This document shows, piece by piece, positions 13,901-20,780 of a stretch of DNA of 64,000 bases. Below the pieces are notes generated by a model, which was not told where the DNA came from, made no database searches, and saw only the letters and a list, made by a program, of their open reading frames with translations. The first letter of the stretch is position 1. The number at the start of each line of letters is the position of its first letter. A program made the translations under genes and the position numbers. Source of the stretch: Pseudoduganella lurida (GTDB lineage Bacteria; Pseudomonadota; Gammaproteobacteria; Burkholderiales; Burkholderiaceae_D); assembly GCF_007830455.1 (NCBI RefSeq), contig NZ_VLLB01000010.1:62001-126000 (forward strand), given 5' to 3'.

Positions 13901-14067
13901 GGGTCGGGATCGACCGGCGCCAGCCTGGCCTTCGGATGCGTGGCGGCGTCGACCCGCTGCAGCCAGATGGCCACCGCGTACGGCAACTGGGAGGGCGGCG
14001 GGCTGGCGGGAGCGGGAGCAGTGGGGGCTTCGCGGGTTTCGTCGCGGGTCAAATCCATTGGGCGCAT
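10933..14067 (-). CDS. SNF2-family DEAD/DEAH helicase
   Basis: This is a superfamily 2 ATPase of the Swi2/Snf2 (HepA/RapA-like) group, which remodels protein-DNA or RNA polymerase complexes. The C-terminal half has motif I DDMGLGKT, the DESH box (VILDESHYIKN), SGTPLENHL, the helicase-C segment LVFSQFTSMLELI, GGVGLNLTAAD and the motif VI arginines in ATDRAWRIGQ. The N-terminal 480 residues are variable, and I see no cysteine-rich SWIM zinc finger, which longer relatives usually carry. Two close ATGs (MRPMDL) compete as start and neither has a clear ribosome site. The histidine kinase gene follows after 7 bp. Confidence 0.92.
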   Translation of the reverse strand: MRPMDLTRDETREAPTAPAPASPPPSQLPYAVAIWLQRVDAATHPKARLAPVDPDPKATSYKLIYVLAPTSGGRHVALALYKARLRPNGDVATASPVNEVFSLLSTPPAFLEPGDEDLVRFFVAMRTGPNSPTGSATEPRGKIGAALLQMLSEQEKLLWANSWADVGNGLVYPMKAGQQRTANLAWREEGKGLRLGWKVEEPEHAAASARHAGADQIDYMLPTEPPWYIDNLSCGVLHLNQGGAEIPLAELQALVAQAPLLMPNDKMRVSQLLLAHGLQQLMPLPQPLPQRLREDVKPRPILVLDSAQLAEGTAQKWNDYAVLSYDYDGERVSFDPSQRVVRQRGDVTEIIQRNEAAETAALDTLTALGFRKPTALPLSSVRGGLLLAGQADWIRFAESGIEQLQAAGWQVEKTSKYRYDMTAVEEWYAEVEEEGPDTGNAWFELELGIAVNGERVPLLPVLVQMIRNMPNDFSTKAIAAHGETDQMLATLPGGARVALPWARLKPILGTLGELYFNDKIRHAVRMATLDAARLDELARTGEFNWTGGEELRDMGRRLNQFSAVKRVPTPAGLQATLRDYQSEGLAWMQFLREYGLAGILADDMGLGKTVQTLAHILVEKESGRMTHPTLVIAPTSLMGNWQDETARFAPNLKVLLLQGKDRAELFDKIPEADLVLTTYALLPRDEEKLREHDFHMVILDESHYIKNTRSKAAQSAGLLRTKHRLCLSGTPLENHLGELWSQFHFLLPGLLGDEKSFNSQFRHPIERQDDPQRRMLLNRRIKPFLLRRTKDSVAKELPPKTEMVRKVELTGAQRDLYETVRLAMDQKVREEIDRKGVARSQIVILEALLKLRQVCCDPRLVKSLSARKQQAAGSAKLADLMQMLEDLLEENRKILVFSQFTSMLELIQEELDSRDIPYALLTGETRDRGAQVAAFQQGAVPIFLISLKAGGVGLNLTAADTVIHYDPWWNPAAEQQATDRAWRIGQDKPVFVYKLIAKGTLEEKIQVLQQKKADLAQSVLAEGESQKMALTQEDLQQIFAPLAD

Positions 14068-14255
14068 GTTGTAAGTCAGGACGGTTCAAAAACAGCAACA
14101 TGCAATATTATCCGCCAACAGCCCTTCTGTGTTCGTGAATGTGCAACTTGGCCGTCCATGGCAGCGTGGTCCGTTGCGCCGATGGTGCTCGGCGCGCAGA
14201 CGGCGTATGATTTCGGCCCTGTCTTTCCAGAAATGAAATCAGAGGGGTCAAAACC

Positions 14256-16604
14256 GTGCTGCCCACCATCGAACAACGCCTGGCCGCCGAGCTGGCCGCC
14301 CGTCCGGCCCAGGTGGCCGCCGCGATCGCCCTGCTGGACGAAGGCGCCACCGTGCCGTTCATCGCCCGTTACCGCAAGGAAGCCACCGGCGGCCTGGACG
14401 ACATCCAGCTGCGCCTGCTCGAAGAGCGCCTGCGCTACCTGCGCGAGCTGGAAGACCGCCGCGCCGCGATCGTTGCCTCGATCAACGAACAGGGCAAGAT
14501 GACACCGGCGTTGCTCGACAGCATCATGCATGCCGAGGACAAGACCCGCCTGGAAGATCTGTATCTTCCTTATAAGCAGAAGCGCCGCACGAAAGCCCAG
14601 ATCGCCATCGAGGCGGGCCTGGCGCCGCTGGCGGAGGGCCTGCTGGCCGATCCGTCGCTGCATCCGGAAACGGAGGCGGCAAAATTCCTGCGCGAGGCCT
14701 TCACGACCTCCGACGGCAACAACCCGGGCGTGGCGGACACCAAGGCGGCGCTGGACGGTGCCCGCCAGATCCTGATGGAACGCTTTGCCGAGGATGCCAA
14801 CCTGGTGCAGTCGCTGCGCGAGTACGTGCAGGACCACGGCGTGGTCGATTCGAAGGTCATCGAGGGCAAGCAGGAAGAAGGCGAGAAATTCGCGGACTAC
14901 TTCGATTATTCGGAACCGCTGGCCAATGTGCCGTCGCACCGCGCGCTGGCGCTGATGCGGGGCCGCCGCGAAGGCATCCTGGACGTGACGCTGCGCCTGG
15001 ACACGGAAGCGGAAAAGCCGAAGTGGGATGCGCCGCCCAATCCCTGCGAGAGCCGCATCGCCGCGAAATTCGGCATCAAGTCCGCCGGCCGCCCGGCCGA
15101 CAAGTGGCTGGGCGACACGGTGCGCTGGACCTGGCGCGTGAAAAGCTTCATGCACCTGGAAACGGAGCTGATGGGCGCGCTGCGCGACAAGGCCGAGGCC
15201 GATGCCATCGGCGTGTTTGCCACCAACCTGAAGGCGCTGCTGCTGGCCGCCCCGGCCGGCCCGCGCGCGACGATGGGCCTCGATCCCGGCCTGCGCACCG
15301 GCGTGAAGGTGGCCGTGGTGGACACGACCGGCAAGGTGGTCGAGACGGCCACCGTGTACCCGCACCAGCCCCGCAACGACTGGGAAGGCACGCTGCACAC
15401 GCTGGGCCTGCTGGCCGCGAAGCACCAGGTGTCGCTGATTTCGATCGGCAACGGCACGGCGTCGCGCGAGACGGACAAGCTGGCGCAGGACCTGATCAAG
15501 CGGCACGCCGAGCTCAAGATGCAGAAGATCGTCGTCTCCGAGGCCGGCGCGTCGGTGTATTCCGCCTCCGAATTCGCCTCGAAGGAACTGCCGGACATGG
15601 ATGTGTCGCTGCGCGGCGCCGTGTCGATCGCGCGCCGACTGCAGGATCCGCTGGCCGAGCTGGTGAAGATCGACCCGAAGTCGATCGGCGTGGGCCAGTA
15701 CCAGCACGACGTGAGCCAGTCGCAGCTGGCGCGCACGCTCGATGCCGTCGTGGAGGATTGCGTGAATGCCGTGGGCGTGGATGTCAACACGGCATCGGCG
15801 CCGCTGCTGGCGCGGGTGTCGGGCCTGTCGTCCACCGTGGCGCAGAGCATCGTCACCTATCGCGATGCGAAGGGCGCGTTCACCTCGCGCGCGGCGCTGA
15901 AGGCCGTGCCGCGGCTGGGCGACAAGACGTTCGAGCAGGCCGCCGGCTTCCTGCGCGTGATGAACGGCGACAATCCGCTCGATGCCTCCGCCGTGCACCC
16001 GGAATCGTATCCGCTGGTGCAGAAGATCCTGGCCGACATCGGCAAGGACATCAAGGCCGTGATCGGCGCCGGCGCCGTGCTGAAGACGCTGTCGCCGGCC
16101 CGCTACGCCGATGACAAGTTCGGCGTGCCGACCGTGACGGACATCCTGAAGGAGCTGGAAAAGCCGGGCCGCGACCCGCGCCCGGAATTCACCACCGCCA
16201 CCTTCAAGGACGGCGTGGAGGACGTGGCCGACCTGCGGCCGGACATGATCCTGGAAGGCGTGGTCACCAACGTGGCGGCGTTCGGCGCGTTCGTGGACAT
16301 CGGCGTCCACCAGGATGGCCTGGTGCACATCTCGGCGCTGTCGAACACCTTCGTGAAGGATCCGCACACGGTGGTGAAGGCCGGCCAGGTCGTCAAGGTG
16401 AAGGTGCTGGAGGTGGACGTGAAGCGCAAGCGCATCGCGCTGACGATGCGCCTGACGGACAGCGCTCCGGCCGCCGGCACGCGCCCCGAACAGCGCGCCG
16501 ACCGCAACGACCGCCGCGCCATGGGCCAGCAGCACAAATCCCAGGCGCGCGACCCGGCACCTGGCGGCTCGATGGCCGCCGCCTTCGCCAAGCTGCGCGG
16601 CTGA
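14256..16604 (+). CDS. tex: Tex, S1 RNA-binding transcription accessory protein
   Basis: Tex is a highly conserved cytoplasmic nucleic-acid-binding protein linked to transcription and to RNA-related fitness. It has 782 residues, the family norm: an N-terminal helical Tex domain (LLDEGATVPFIARYRKE), a YqgF/RNase H-like domain (TMGLDPGLRTGVKVAVVD), a helix-hairpin-helix part (LLARVSGLSSTVAQSIV) and a C-terminal S1 domain (EGVVTNVAAFGAFVDIGVHQDGLVHIS). Translation starts at a GTG with AGAGGGG 8 nt upstream. It is divergent from the helicase gene across 188 bp that hold no other clear feature. A perfect 39-bp palindrome begins inside its stop codon. Confidence 0.96.
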   Translation: MLPTIEQRLAAELAARPAQVAAAIALLDEGATVPFIARYRKEATGGLDDIQLRLLEERLRYLRELEDRRAAIVASINEQGKMTPALLDSIMHAEDKTRLEDLYLPYKQKRRTKAQIAIEAGLAPLAEGLLADPSLHPETEAAKFLREAFTTSDGNNPGVADTKAALDGARQILMERFAEDANLVQSLREYVQDHGVVDSKVIEGKQEEGEKFADYFDYSEPLANVPSHRALALMRGRREGILDVTLRLDTEAEKPKWDAPPNPCESRIAAKFGIKSAGRPADKWLGDTVRWTWRVKSFMHLETELMGALRDKAEADAIGVFATNLKALLLAAPAGPRATMGLDPGLRTGVKVAVVDTTGKVVETATVYPHQPRNDWEGTLHTLGLLAAKHQVSLISIGNGTASRETDKLAQDLIKRHAELKMQKIVVSEAGASVYSASEFASKELPDMDVSLRGAVSIARRLQDPLAELVKIDPKSIGVGQYQHDVSQSQLARTLDAVVEDCVNAVGVDVNTASAPLLARVSGLSSTVAQSIVTYRDAKGAFTSRAALKAVPRLGDKTFEQAAGFLRVMNGDNPLDASAVHPESYPLVQKILADIGKDIKAVIGAGAVLKTLSPARYADDKFGVPTVTDILKELEKPGRDPRPEFTTATFKDGVEDVADLRPDMILEGVVTNVAAFGAFVDIGVHQDGLVHISALSNTFVKDPHTVVKAGQVVKVKVLEVDVKRKRIALTMRLTDSAPAAGTRPEQRADRNDRRAMGQQHKSQARDPAPGGSMAAAFAKLRG

Positions 16605-16641
16605 GTCCGTGTCCTGGTGCCAGGCACCAGGACACGGACTC
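16603..16641. repeat. Perfect 39-bp palindrome, family C, overlapping the tex stop
   Basis: Two 19-base arms, GAGTCCGTGTCCTGGTGCC and its exact complement, flank one central A. The first two bases are the last two of the tex TGA. It could fold as a terminator-like hairpin without a T-run. The same core, GTGTCCTGGTGCC-x-GGCACCAGGACAC, occurs twice more at 57658-57732, so this is a dispersed element and not a tex-specific terminator. Confidence 0.8.
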
Positions 16642-16719
16642 GACCGTCAGCGGTCCAAGCAGCACAGTAGCGAATCCCTGTAAAATGCCGCATCCAACTT
16701 TTTTCTTTTCGAGGCAGCC

Positions 16720-17043
16720 ATGAGCGACGTACAAAACTGGATCAAGGACACCGTGACGAGCACCCCCGTGGTGCTGTTCATGAAAGGGACCGCCCAGTTC
16801 CCGCAATGCGGTTTTTCCGGCCGCGCCATCCAGATCCTGAAAGCCTGCGGCGTCGAGAACATCGCCACCGTGAACGTGCTGGAAGACGCGGAAGTGCGCC
16901 AGGGCATCAAGGAGTATTCGAACTGGCCAACGATCCCGCAGCTGTACGTGCGCGGCGAATTCATCGGCGGTTCGGACATCATGAACGAGATGTTCGAATC
17001 GGGAGAACTGAAGACGCTGCTGTCGGCCGGTTCGGCGCAGTAA
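16720..17043 (+). CDS. grxD: Monothiol glutaredoxin, CGFS type
   Basis: This is Grx4-type glutaredoxin, which binds and delivers 2Fe-2S clusters with glutathione and BolA-family partners. The 107-residue protein has the CGFS active site with C30 (FPQCGFSGRAIQIL), the WPTIPQLYV cis-proline segment and the GGSDIM glutathione-binding motif. TAAAAT at 16681-16686 may be its -10 element. ubiX follows by 18 bp on the same strand and may be co-transcribed. Confidence 0.96.
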   Translation: MSDVQNWIKDTVTSTPVVLFMKGTAQFPQCGFSGRAIQILKACGVENIATVNVLEDAEVRQGIKEYSNWPTIPQLYVRGEFIGGSDIMNEMFESGELKTLLSAGSAQ

Positions 17044-17061
17044 TCGCATCGGTAATCGTCC

Positions 17062-17643
17062 ATGACGCAGCGCGTGCGGCGGATCATCGTCGCCATCACG
17101 GGTGCCACCGGCGCCGTGTATGGCGTGCGGCTGCTGCAGATGCTGCGCGAACTGCCCGGCGTCGAAACCCACCTGGTGATTTCGGACGCCGCGGTCCTCA
17201 CGCTGCACGAGGAAACGGGCCTGGCCCGGCGCGAAGTGGAAGCGCTCGCGCATGTCGTGCACAAGACCCACAACGTGGGCGCCTCGATCGCCAGCGGCTC
17301 GTTCGCGACGGACGCCATGGTGATCGCTCCCTGCTCGATGAAGACGCTGGCGGCCGTGGCCCATGGCCTGGCGGACAACCTGGTCGCGCGCGCTGCCGAC
17401 GTGACCCTGAAGGAACGCCGTCGCCTCGTGCTGATGGTGCGTGAAACGCCCTTCAACCTGGCACACCTGCGCAACATGACGGCCGTCACGGAAATGGGCG
17501 GCATCATCTTTCCGCCGCTGCCGGCCTTCTACCACCGGCCGCAGACGATCGCCGAGCTGGTCGACCACACGGTCGCACGCGTCATCGACCTGCTGGGACT
17601 CGACGTGGGCGATATGCCACGCTGGAATGGCCTGACGGGATAG
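17062..17643 (+). CDS. ubiX: UbiX, flavin prenyltransferase
   Basis: UbiX joins a dimethylallyl group to FMN, making the prenylated cofactor that UbiD uses to decarboxylate ubiquinone precursors. The 193-residue protein opens with IIVAITGATGAVYGVRLL (FMN-binding glycine-rich loop). It also contains ASIASGSFATDAMVIAPCSMKTLA and the RRLVLMVRETPFNLAHLRNM segment with phosphate and prenyl-binding residues. The length is normal. No ubiD is nearby. It converges on the HTH regulator gene, and the 223-bp space between them holds weak hairpins but no clear terminator. Confidence 0.96.
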   Translation: MTQRVRRIIVAITGATGAVYGVRLLQMLRELPGVETHLVISDAAVLTLHEETGLARREVEALAHVVHKTHNVGASIASGSFATDAMVIAPCSMKTLAAVAHGLADNLVARAADVTLKERRRLVLMVRETPFNLAHLRNMTAVTEMGGIIFPPLPAFYHRPQTIAELVDHTVARVIDLLGLDVGDMPRWNGLTG

Positions 17644-17866
17644 GAATGAAGGCGGATGGCGCTCTGGCCATCATTCGGAAGTGACCGGTTGCCGGTCGCC
17701 CCAACGGCGATGTGGTGTCACCGTCGCCGCTGCGACCGTCGAGCGGGTCGCAACGGTTACAAATTCCACCTGGAAACCCCAGATAAAATCGATTACATTC
17801 CTGCCTAAGTGACAGGAAAGCGCTCGGGCCGGCGACGAGCGCGCCGGTCACCGGAGGCGCCGTGCC

Positions 17867-18274
17867 TTATTTCTGGTAGTTGACGCGCACCAGCATGCGG
17901 ATGAATTCGCGAGCGATCTGACGGTGGTGCTCGTCGAGCCGCTGCAGGTCCGCGATCAGCTTGACGTCGGCCGATTCGAAGCGGGACAGGCCATTGCCGC
18001 CCTCGCCCGCCGGCGCTGCCGACTCGGGGCCGCCGAAGCGCAGCCACTCCGCGGGAACACCCAGCCATTGTGCGATCATCCGCAGCTTTTCCTGCGTGGG
18101 GATCGCCTCGCCGACCAGCCATTTTCGCGCGGCGTGGACGGTGATGGGCCGCCCCTCGAAACGGATGTTGAATTCTCGGGCCAGCCGCGTCGGGCTGTCG
18201 GGAGAATAGTGGGCGTTTTTCAATGCCTGCTGTAGCCGCTGGCTAAAGCTTTCGCGTTCATTCGAAGAATTCAT
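17867..18274 (-). CDS. Small HTH (XRE-like) transcriptional regulator
   Basis: This is a predicted DNA-binding protein of 135 residues. Residues 10-65 resemble a lambda-repressor-like helix-turn-helix: FSQRLQQALKNA, then TRLAREFNIRF, TVHAARKWLVGE and IPTQEKLRMIAQWLGV. The C-terminal half is a charged helical tail (DVKLIADLQRLDEHHRQIAREFIRML). A perfect 8-2-8 palindrome sits just upstream of its start and suggests autoregulation. Neighbours ubiX and liuR give no hint of its target. I do not recognise a named family member. Confidence 0.75.
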   Translation of the reverse strand: MNSSNERESFSQRLQQALKNAHYSPDSPTRLAREFNIRFEGRPITVHAARKWLVGEAIPTQEKLRMIAQWLGVPAEWLRFGGPESAAPAGEGGNGLSRFESADVKLIADLQRLDEHHRQIAREFIRMLVRVNYQK

Positions 18275-18285
18275 AGTTGCACTAT

Positions 18286-18303
18286 TTCATGTCACGACAT
18301 GAA
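18286..18303. promoter_or_regulatory. Perfect palindrome 12 bp upstream of the HTH regulator gene (likely operator)
   Basis: TTCATGTC-ac-GACATGAA is a perfect 8-2-8 inverted repeat ending 12 bp before the regulator start. The position fits autorepression by the XRE-like protein. It is a separate motif from the TGTGAC repeats further upstream. Confidence 0.5.
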
Positions 18304-18316
18304 TGTCAGTCTCAAG

Positions 18317-18404
18317 TGTGACAAGACCAATTGTGACAAACGGGACGTGGAGGGAAGTAACATTTTAACCTTCAATCGCTCACCCCCGCCAGTCTTTTGT
18401 GACT
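18317..18404. other. TGTGAC(AA) direct repeats in the 630-bp gene-free stretch
   Basis: The 18275-18904 interval has no convincing gene and is AT-richer than its surroundings in the first 200 bp. TGTGACAA occurs at 18317-18324 and 18332-18339 (15 bp apart), and TTGTGAC at 18398-18404. The spacing suggests protein binding sites or remnants of a control region. The rest of the interval holds the liuR promoter, an operator and tandem repeats near 18.8 kb, described separately. Confidence 0.35.
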
Positions 18405-18800
18405 TTTATGACCGAATAGTGTGCAATCGGCAGCTCACAGTTTTACGACGGACACGAATGTTTAACAAAAGCAACTGCAGGGACGGCACCAGGCAGGGCA
18501 CCCTGCAAACCGCTGCCCCGTTCCGTGCATCCCATGAATTTTCGCTTCCGGACTGCCGCTGTTGTTTGTTGCCGCGGCATGGAATCGTATGATGCCGTTC
18601 GTCCCGGCAGCCCGGCGCACGATACCATCGCGCCACAATTTGTCACGCCGCGGAAGTGCTTCCTGAAGCGAAAGACCGGCCTGCCATGCAGCATTCGAAG
18701 GACAAAAATGGCTGGCACTATTTGCGTCCCCGCGACGCCCGCCGGTGCCGGGCGGACGGCCACCAGCTCGCCCTTCGCGGCAGGACGCGGTGCGCTACAA

Positions 18801-18815
18801 TTGACGTTACGTAAA
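18801..18815. promoter_or_regulatory. LiuR-type operator upstream of liuR
   Basis: TTGACGTTACGTAAA has two ACGT cores separated by one base. It resembles the LiuR sites at 19345-19365 and 46606-46627, where the ACGT cores are two bases apart. It lies 90 bp upstream of the liuR start and probably mediates autoregulation. The shorter spacing makes it a weaker match. Confidence 0.55.
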
Positions 18816-18820
18816 CAGGA

Positions 18821-18889
18821 ACTGAGCGGAACCGAGCGGAACAGAGCGGCAGCACCGAGCCGAAGCACCGAGCCGAAGCATCCAGCGGA
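18821..18889. repeat. Two adjoining short tandem repeats in the liuR leader
   Basis: Three 10-bp units (ACTGAGCGGA, ACCGAGCGGA, ACAGAGCGGC; 18821-18850) are followed at once by three 13-bp units (AGCACCGAGCCGA twice, then AGCATCCAGCGGA; 18851-18889). They lie between the LiuR-type site and the liuR start codon. Such units can change copy number by slippage, which would alter the leader length. Confidence 0.7.
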
Positions 18890-18904
18890 AGACACTGCAA
18901 GACC

Positions 18905-19306
18905 ATGCCCACCTATACCATCACCGAACTGGCGCGCGAATTCGACATCACGCCGCGCGCCATCCGCTTCTATGAAGACCAGGGGCTGCTGAGCCCTTCG
19001 CGCGAAGGCACCGGCGGGCGCAACCGCGTCTACGGCGCGCGCGACCGCACCCGCCTGAAGCTGACCCTGCGCGGCAAGCGCCTGGGGCTGGCGCTTTCCG
19101 AGATCAGGAGCCTGGTGGACATGTACGAGTCGCCGAAGGACACCACGGCGCAGATGCACCGCTTCCTGAGCGTGCTGGCGCAGCACCGCGAAACGCTGGA
19201 ACAGCAGCGCGAGGACATCGAGATGTCGCTGGCCGAGATCGCCGCGCACGAGGAAGAGTGCCGGCGCCTGCTGGCAGCGGCCGAACCGCGGGAATCCGCC
19301 GCCTGA
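18905..19306 (+). CDS. liuR: LiuR, MerR-family regulator of leucine/isovalerate catabolism
   Basis: This is a DNA-binding regulator of 133 residues. The N-terminal MerR helix-turn-helix reads YTITELAREFDITPRAIRFYEDQGLL and is followed by the wing GGRNRVYGARDRTRLKL, then a dimerising coiled coil (about 75-120) with many E, Q and R residues. It lacks the cysteines of metal-sensing MerR proteins, as expected for LiuR. It stands just before liuA. Its candidate sites, made of ACGT cores, occur before liuR, before liuA and before the liuB operon at 46.6 kb. The inducing ligand is probably an acyl-CoA of the pathway, but that is inference. Confidence 0.88.
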   Translation: MPTYTITELAREFDITPRAIRFYEDQGLLSPSREGTGGRNRVYGARDRTRLKLTLRGKRLGLALSEIRSLVDMYESPKDTTAQMHRFLSVLAQHRETLEQQREDIEMSLAEIAAHEEECRRLLAAAEPRESAA

Positions 19307-19344
19307 CAGCGGGCGGAACCACGTGGCCCTTGCTCCGGCCGCAC

Positions 19345-19365
19345 TTTACGTTTACGTTAACGTCA
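19345..19365 (+). promoter_or_regulatory. LiuR operator upstream of liuA
   Basis: Three ACGT cores, each separated by two bases (TTTACGTTTACGT then TAACGTCA), lie 26-46 bp before the liuA start. The same triple-core arrangement recurs at 46606-46627 before liuB. This agrees with the known LiuR motif in proteobacteria (ACGT-based palindrome upstream of liu genes). Confidence 0.75.
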
Positions 19366-19390
19366 TTCCAAAATAACGAGCGAGGACGAC

Positions 19391-20575
19391 ATGCTGCATC
19401 TCCCAGGCCTGACCTTTGACCATGGCGACGACATCGCCGCGCTGCGCGAAGCGGTCCAGCAGTTCGCCCAGGCGGAAATCGCGCCCCGTGCGGCCGAGAT
19501 CGACCGCACGGACCAGTTCCCGATGGACCTGTGGCGCAAGATGGGGGAGCTGGGTCTGCTCGGCATCACCGTCGGCGAAGAATATGGCGGCGCCAACATG
19601 GGCTACCTGGCCCATATCGTGGCGATGGAAGAGATCTCGCGCGCGTCCGCTTCCGTGGGGCTGTCGTATGGCGCGCACTCGAACCTGTGCGTCAACCAGA
19701 TCAAGCGCAACGGCACCGAGGCACAGAAGCGCAAGTACCTGCCGGGGCTCCTCTCCGGCGAGCAGATCGGCGCGCTGGCAATGTCCGAGCCGAATGCGGG
19801 ATCCGACGTCGTCAGCATGAAGCTGCGCGCCGACCGCCGCGGCGACCACTACGTGCTGAACGGCACCAAGATGTGGATCACCAACGGGCCGGATGCGGAC
19901 ACGCTGGTGGTCTACGCGAAAACGGACCTGCAGGCCGGCGCGCGCGGCATGACGGCGTTCCTCGTCGAAAAAGGCTACAAAGGCTTCTCGATTGCCCAGA
20001 AGCTGGACAAGCTGGGCATGCGCGGCTCGCACACGGGCGAACTGGTCTTCGTCGACTGCGAAGTGCCGGTGGAGAACGTGCTGGGCGGCGAGGGCAAGGG
20101 CGTCAACGTGCTGATGTCCGGCCTGGACTTCGAGCGCACCGTGCTGTCCGGCGGGCCGCTGGGCATCATGGCGGCGTGCATGGACGCCGTCGTCCCCTAC
20201 GTGCACGACCGCCAGCAATTCGGCCAGCCGATCGGCGAGTTCCAGCTCATGCAGGGCAAGCTCGCCGACATGTATTCCACGATGATGGCCTGCAAGGCCT
20301 ACGTGTACGCCGTCGGCCAGGCCTGCGACCGCGCCGTCTCGCCCGAACAGGTGCGCGCGCTGCGCAAGGACGCCGCGGGTGCCATCCTGTACAGCGCCGA
20401 GAAGGCGACGTGGATGGCCGGCGAAGCAATCCAGGCGCTGGGCGGCAACGGCTACATCAACGAATACCCCGTCGGCCGGCTGTGGCGTGACGCGAAACTG
20501 TATGAAATCGGCGCCGGCACGTCCGAAATCCGCCGCATGCTGATCGGCCGCGAGCTGTTTGCCGAGACGAAGTAA
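19391..20575 (+). CDS. liuA: Isovaleryl-CoA dehydrogenase
   Basis: This FAD enzyme oxidises isovaleryl-CoA to 3-methylcrotonyl-CoA in leucine breakdown, passing electrons to ETF. The 394-residue protein has the acyl-CoA dehydrogenase signatures AMSEPNAGSDVVSMK and ALGGNGYINEYPVGRLWRDAK. The late YEIGAGTSEIRR segment carries GAG where short-chain enzymes have the catalytic Glu, as is normal for isovaleryl-CoA dehydrogenases. These use a Glu in the LDFERTVLSGG helix instead, which is present. It follows liuR and a LiuR operator. Confidence 0.95.
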   Translation: MLHLPGLTFDHGDDIAALREAVQQFAQAEIAPRAAEIDRTDQFPMDLWRKMGELGLLGITVGEEYGGANMGYLAHIVAMEEISRASASVGLSYGAHSNLCVNQIKRNGTEAQKRKYLPGLLSGEQIGALAMSEPNAGSDVVSMKLRADRRGDHYVLNGTKMWITNGPDADTLVVYAKTDLQAGARGMTAFLVEKGYKGFSIAQKLDKLGMRGSHTGELVFVDCEVPVENVLGGEGKGVNVLMSGLDFERTVLSGGPLGIMAACMDAVVPYVHDRQQFGQPIGEFQLMQGKLADMYSTMMACKAYVYAVGQACDRAVSPEQVRALRKDAAGAILYSAEKATWMAGEAIQALGGNGYINEYPVGRLWRDAKLYEIGAGTSEIRRMLIGRELFAETK

Positions 20576-20588
20576 GCCACTACGGCTG

Positions 20589-20746
20589 CGCCCGTGTCCA
20601 CCTTGGGGTCAGACCCCGACATGGACACGAGCTCAACCATGCTGCATGGGAGGCTGCGAGAGCAGCCCGGTTCAACCCGAAGCCTCGGTATTTTTACAGC
20701 TCAGCCCGTGTCCATTTCCGGGTCTGACCCCAAGGTGGACACGGAC
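20589..20746. repeat. Inverted REP pair, family B, between liuA and the thiolase gene
   Basis: The left unit (20591-20631) runs CCCGTGTCCACCTTGGGGTC, then AGACCCCGACATGGACACGAG. The right unit (20705-20746) is close to its reverse complement. Each unit is a nested palindrome: GGGGTCAGACCCC inside GTGTCC...GGACAC. About 70 bp lie between them. Similar pairs are at 22665-22773, and the inner GGGGTCAGACCCC is close to family A. Confidence 0.75.
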
Positions 20747-20780
20747 TCTGCAGTAGTCACATCATCACTGGAGAATGAAC

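Noticed and set aside
14076..16535. An 819-codon minus-strand frame opposite tex.
   Set aside because: Low-complexity R/H/Q/D composition typical of antisense frames in GC-rich DNA; tex is unambiguous.
18525..18992. A 155-codon plus-strand frame over the liuR leader.
   Set aside because: It crosses the LiuR-type site and tandem repeats and ends inside liuR in another frame; the composition is not protein-like.
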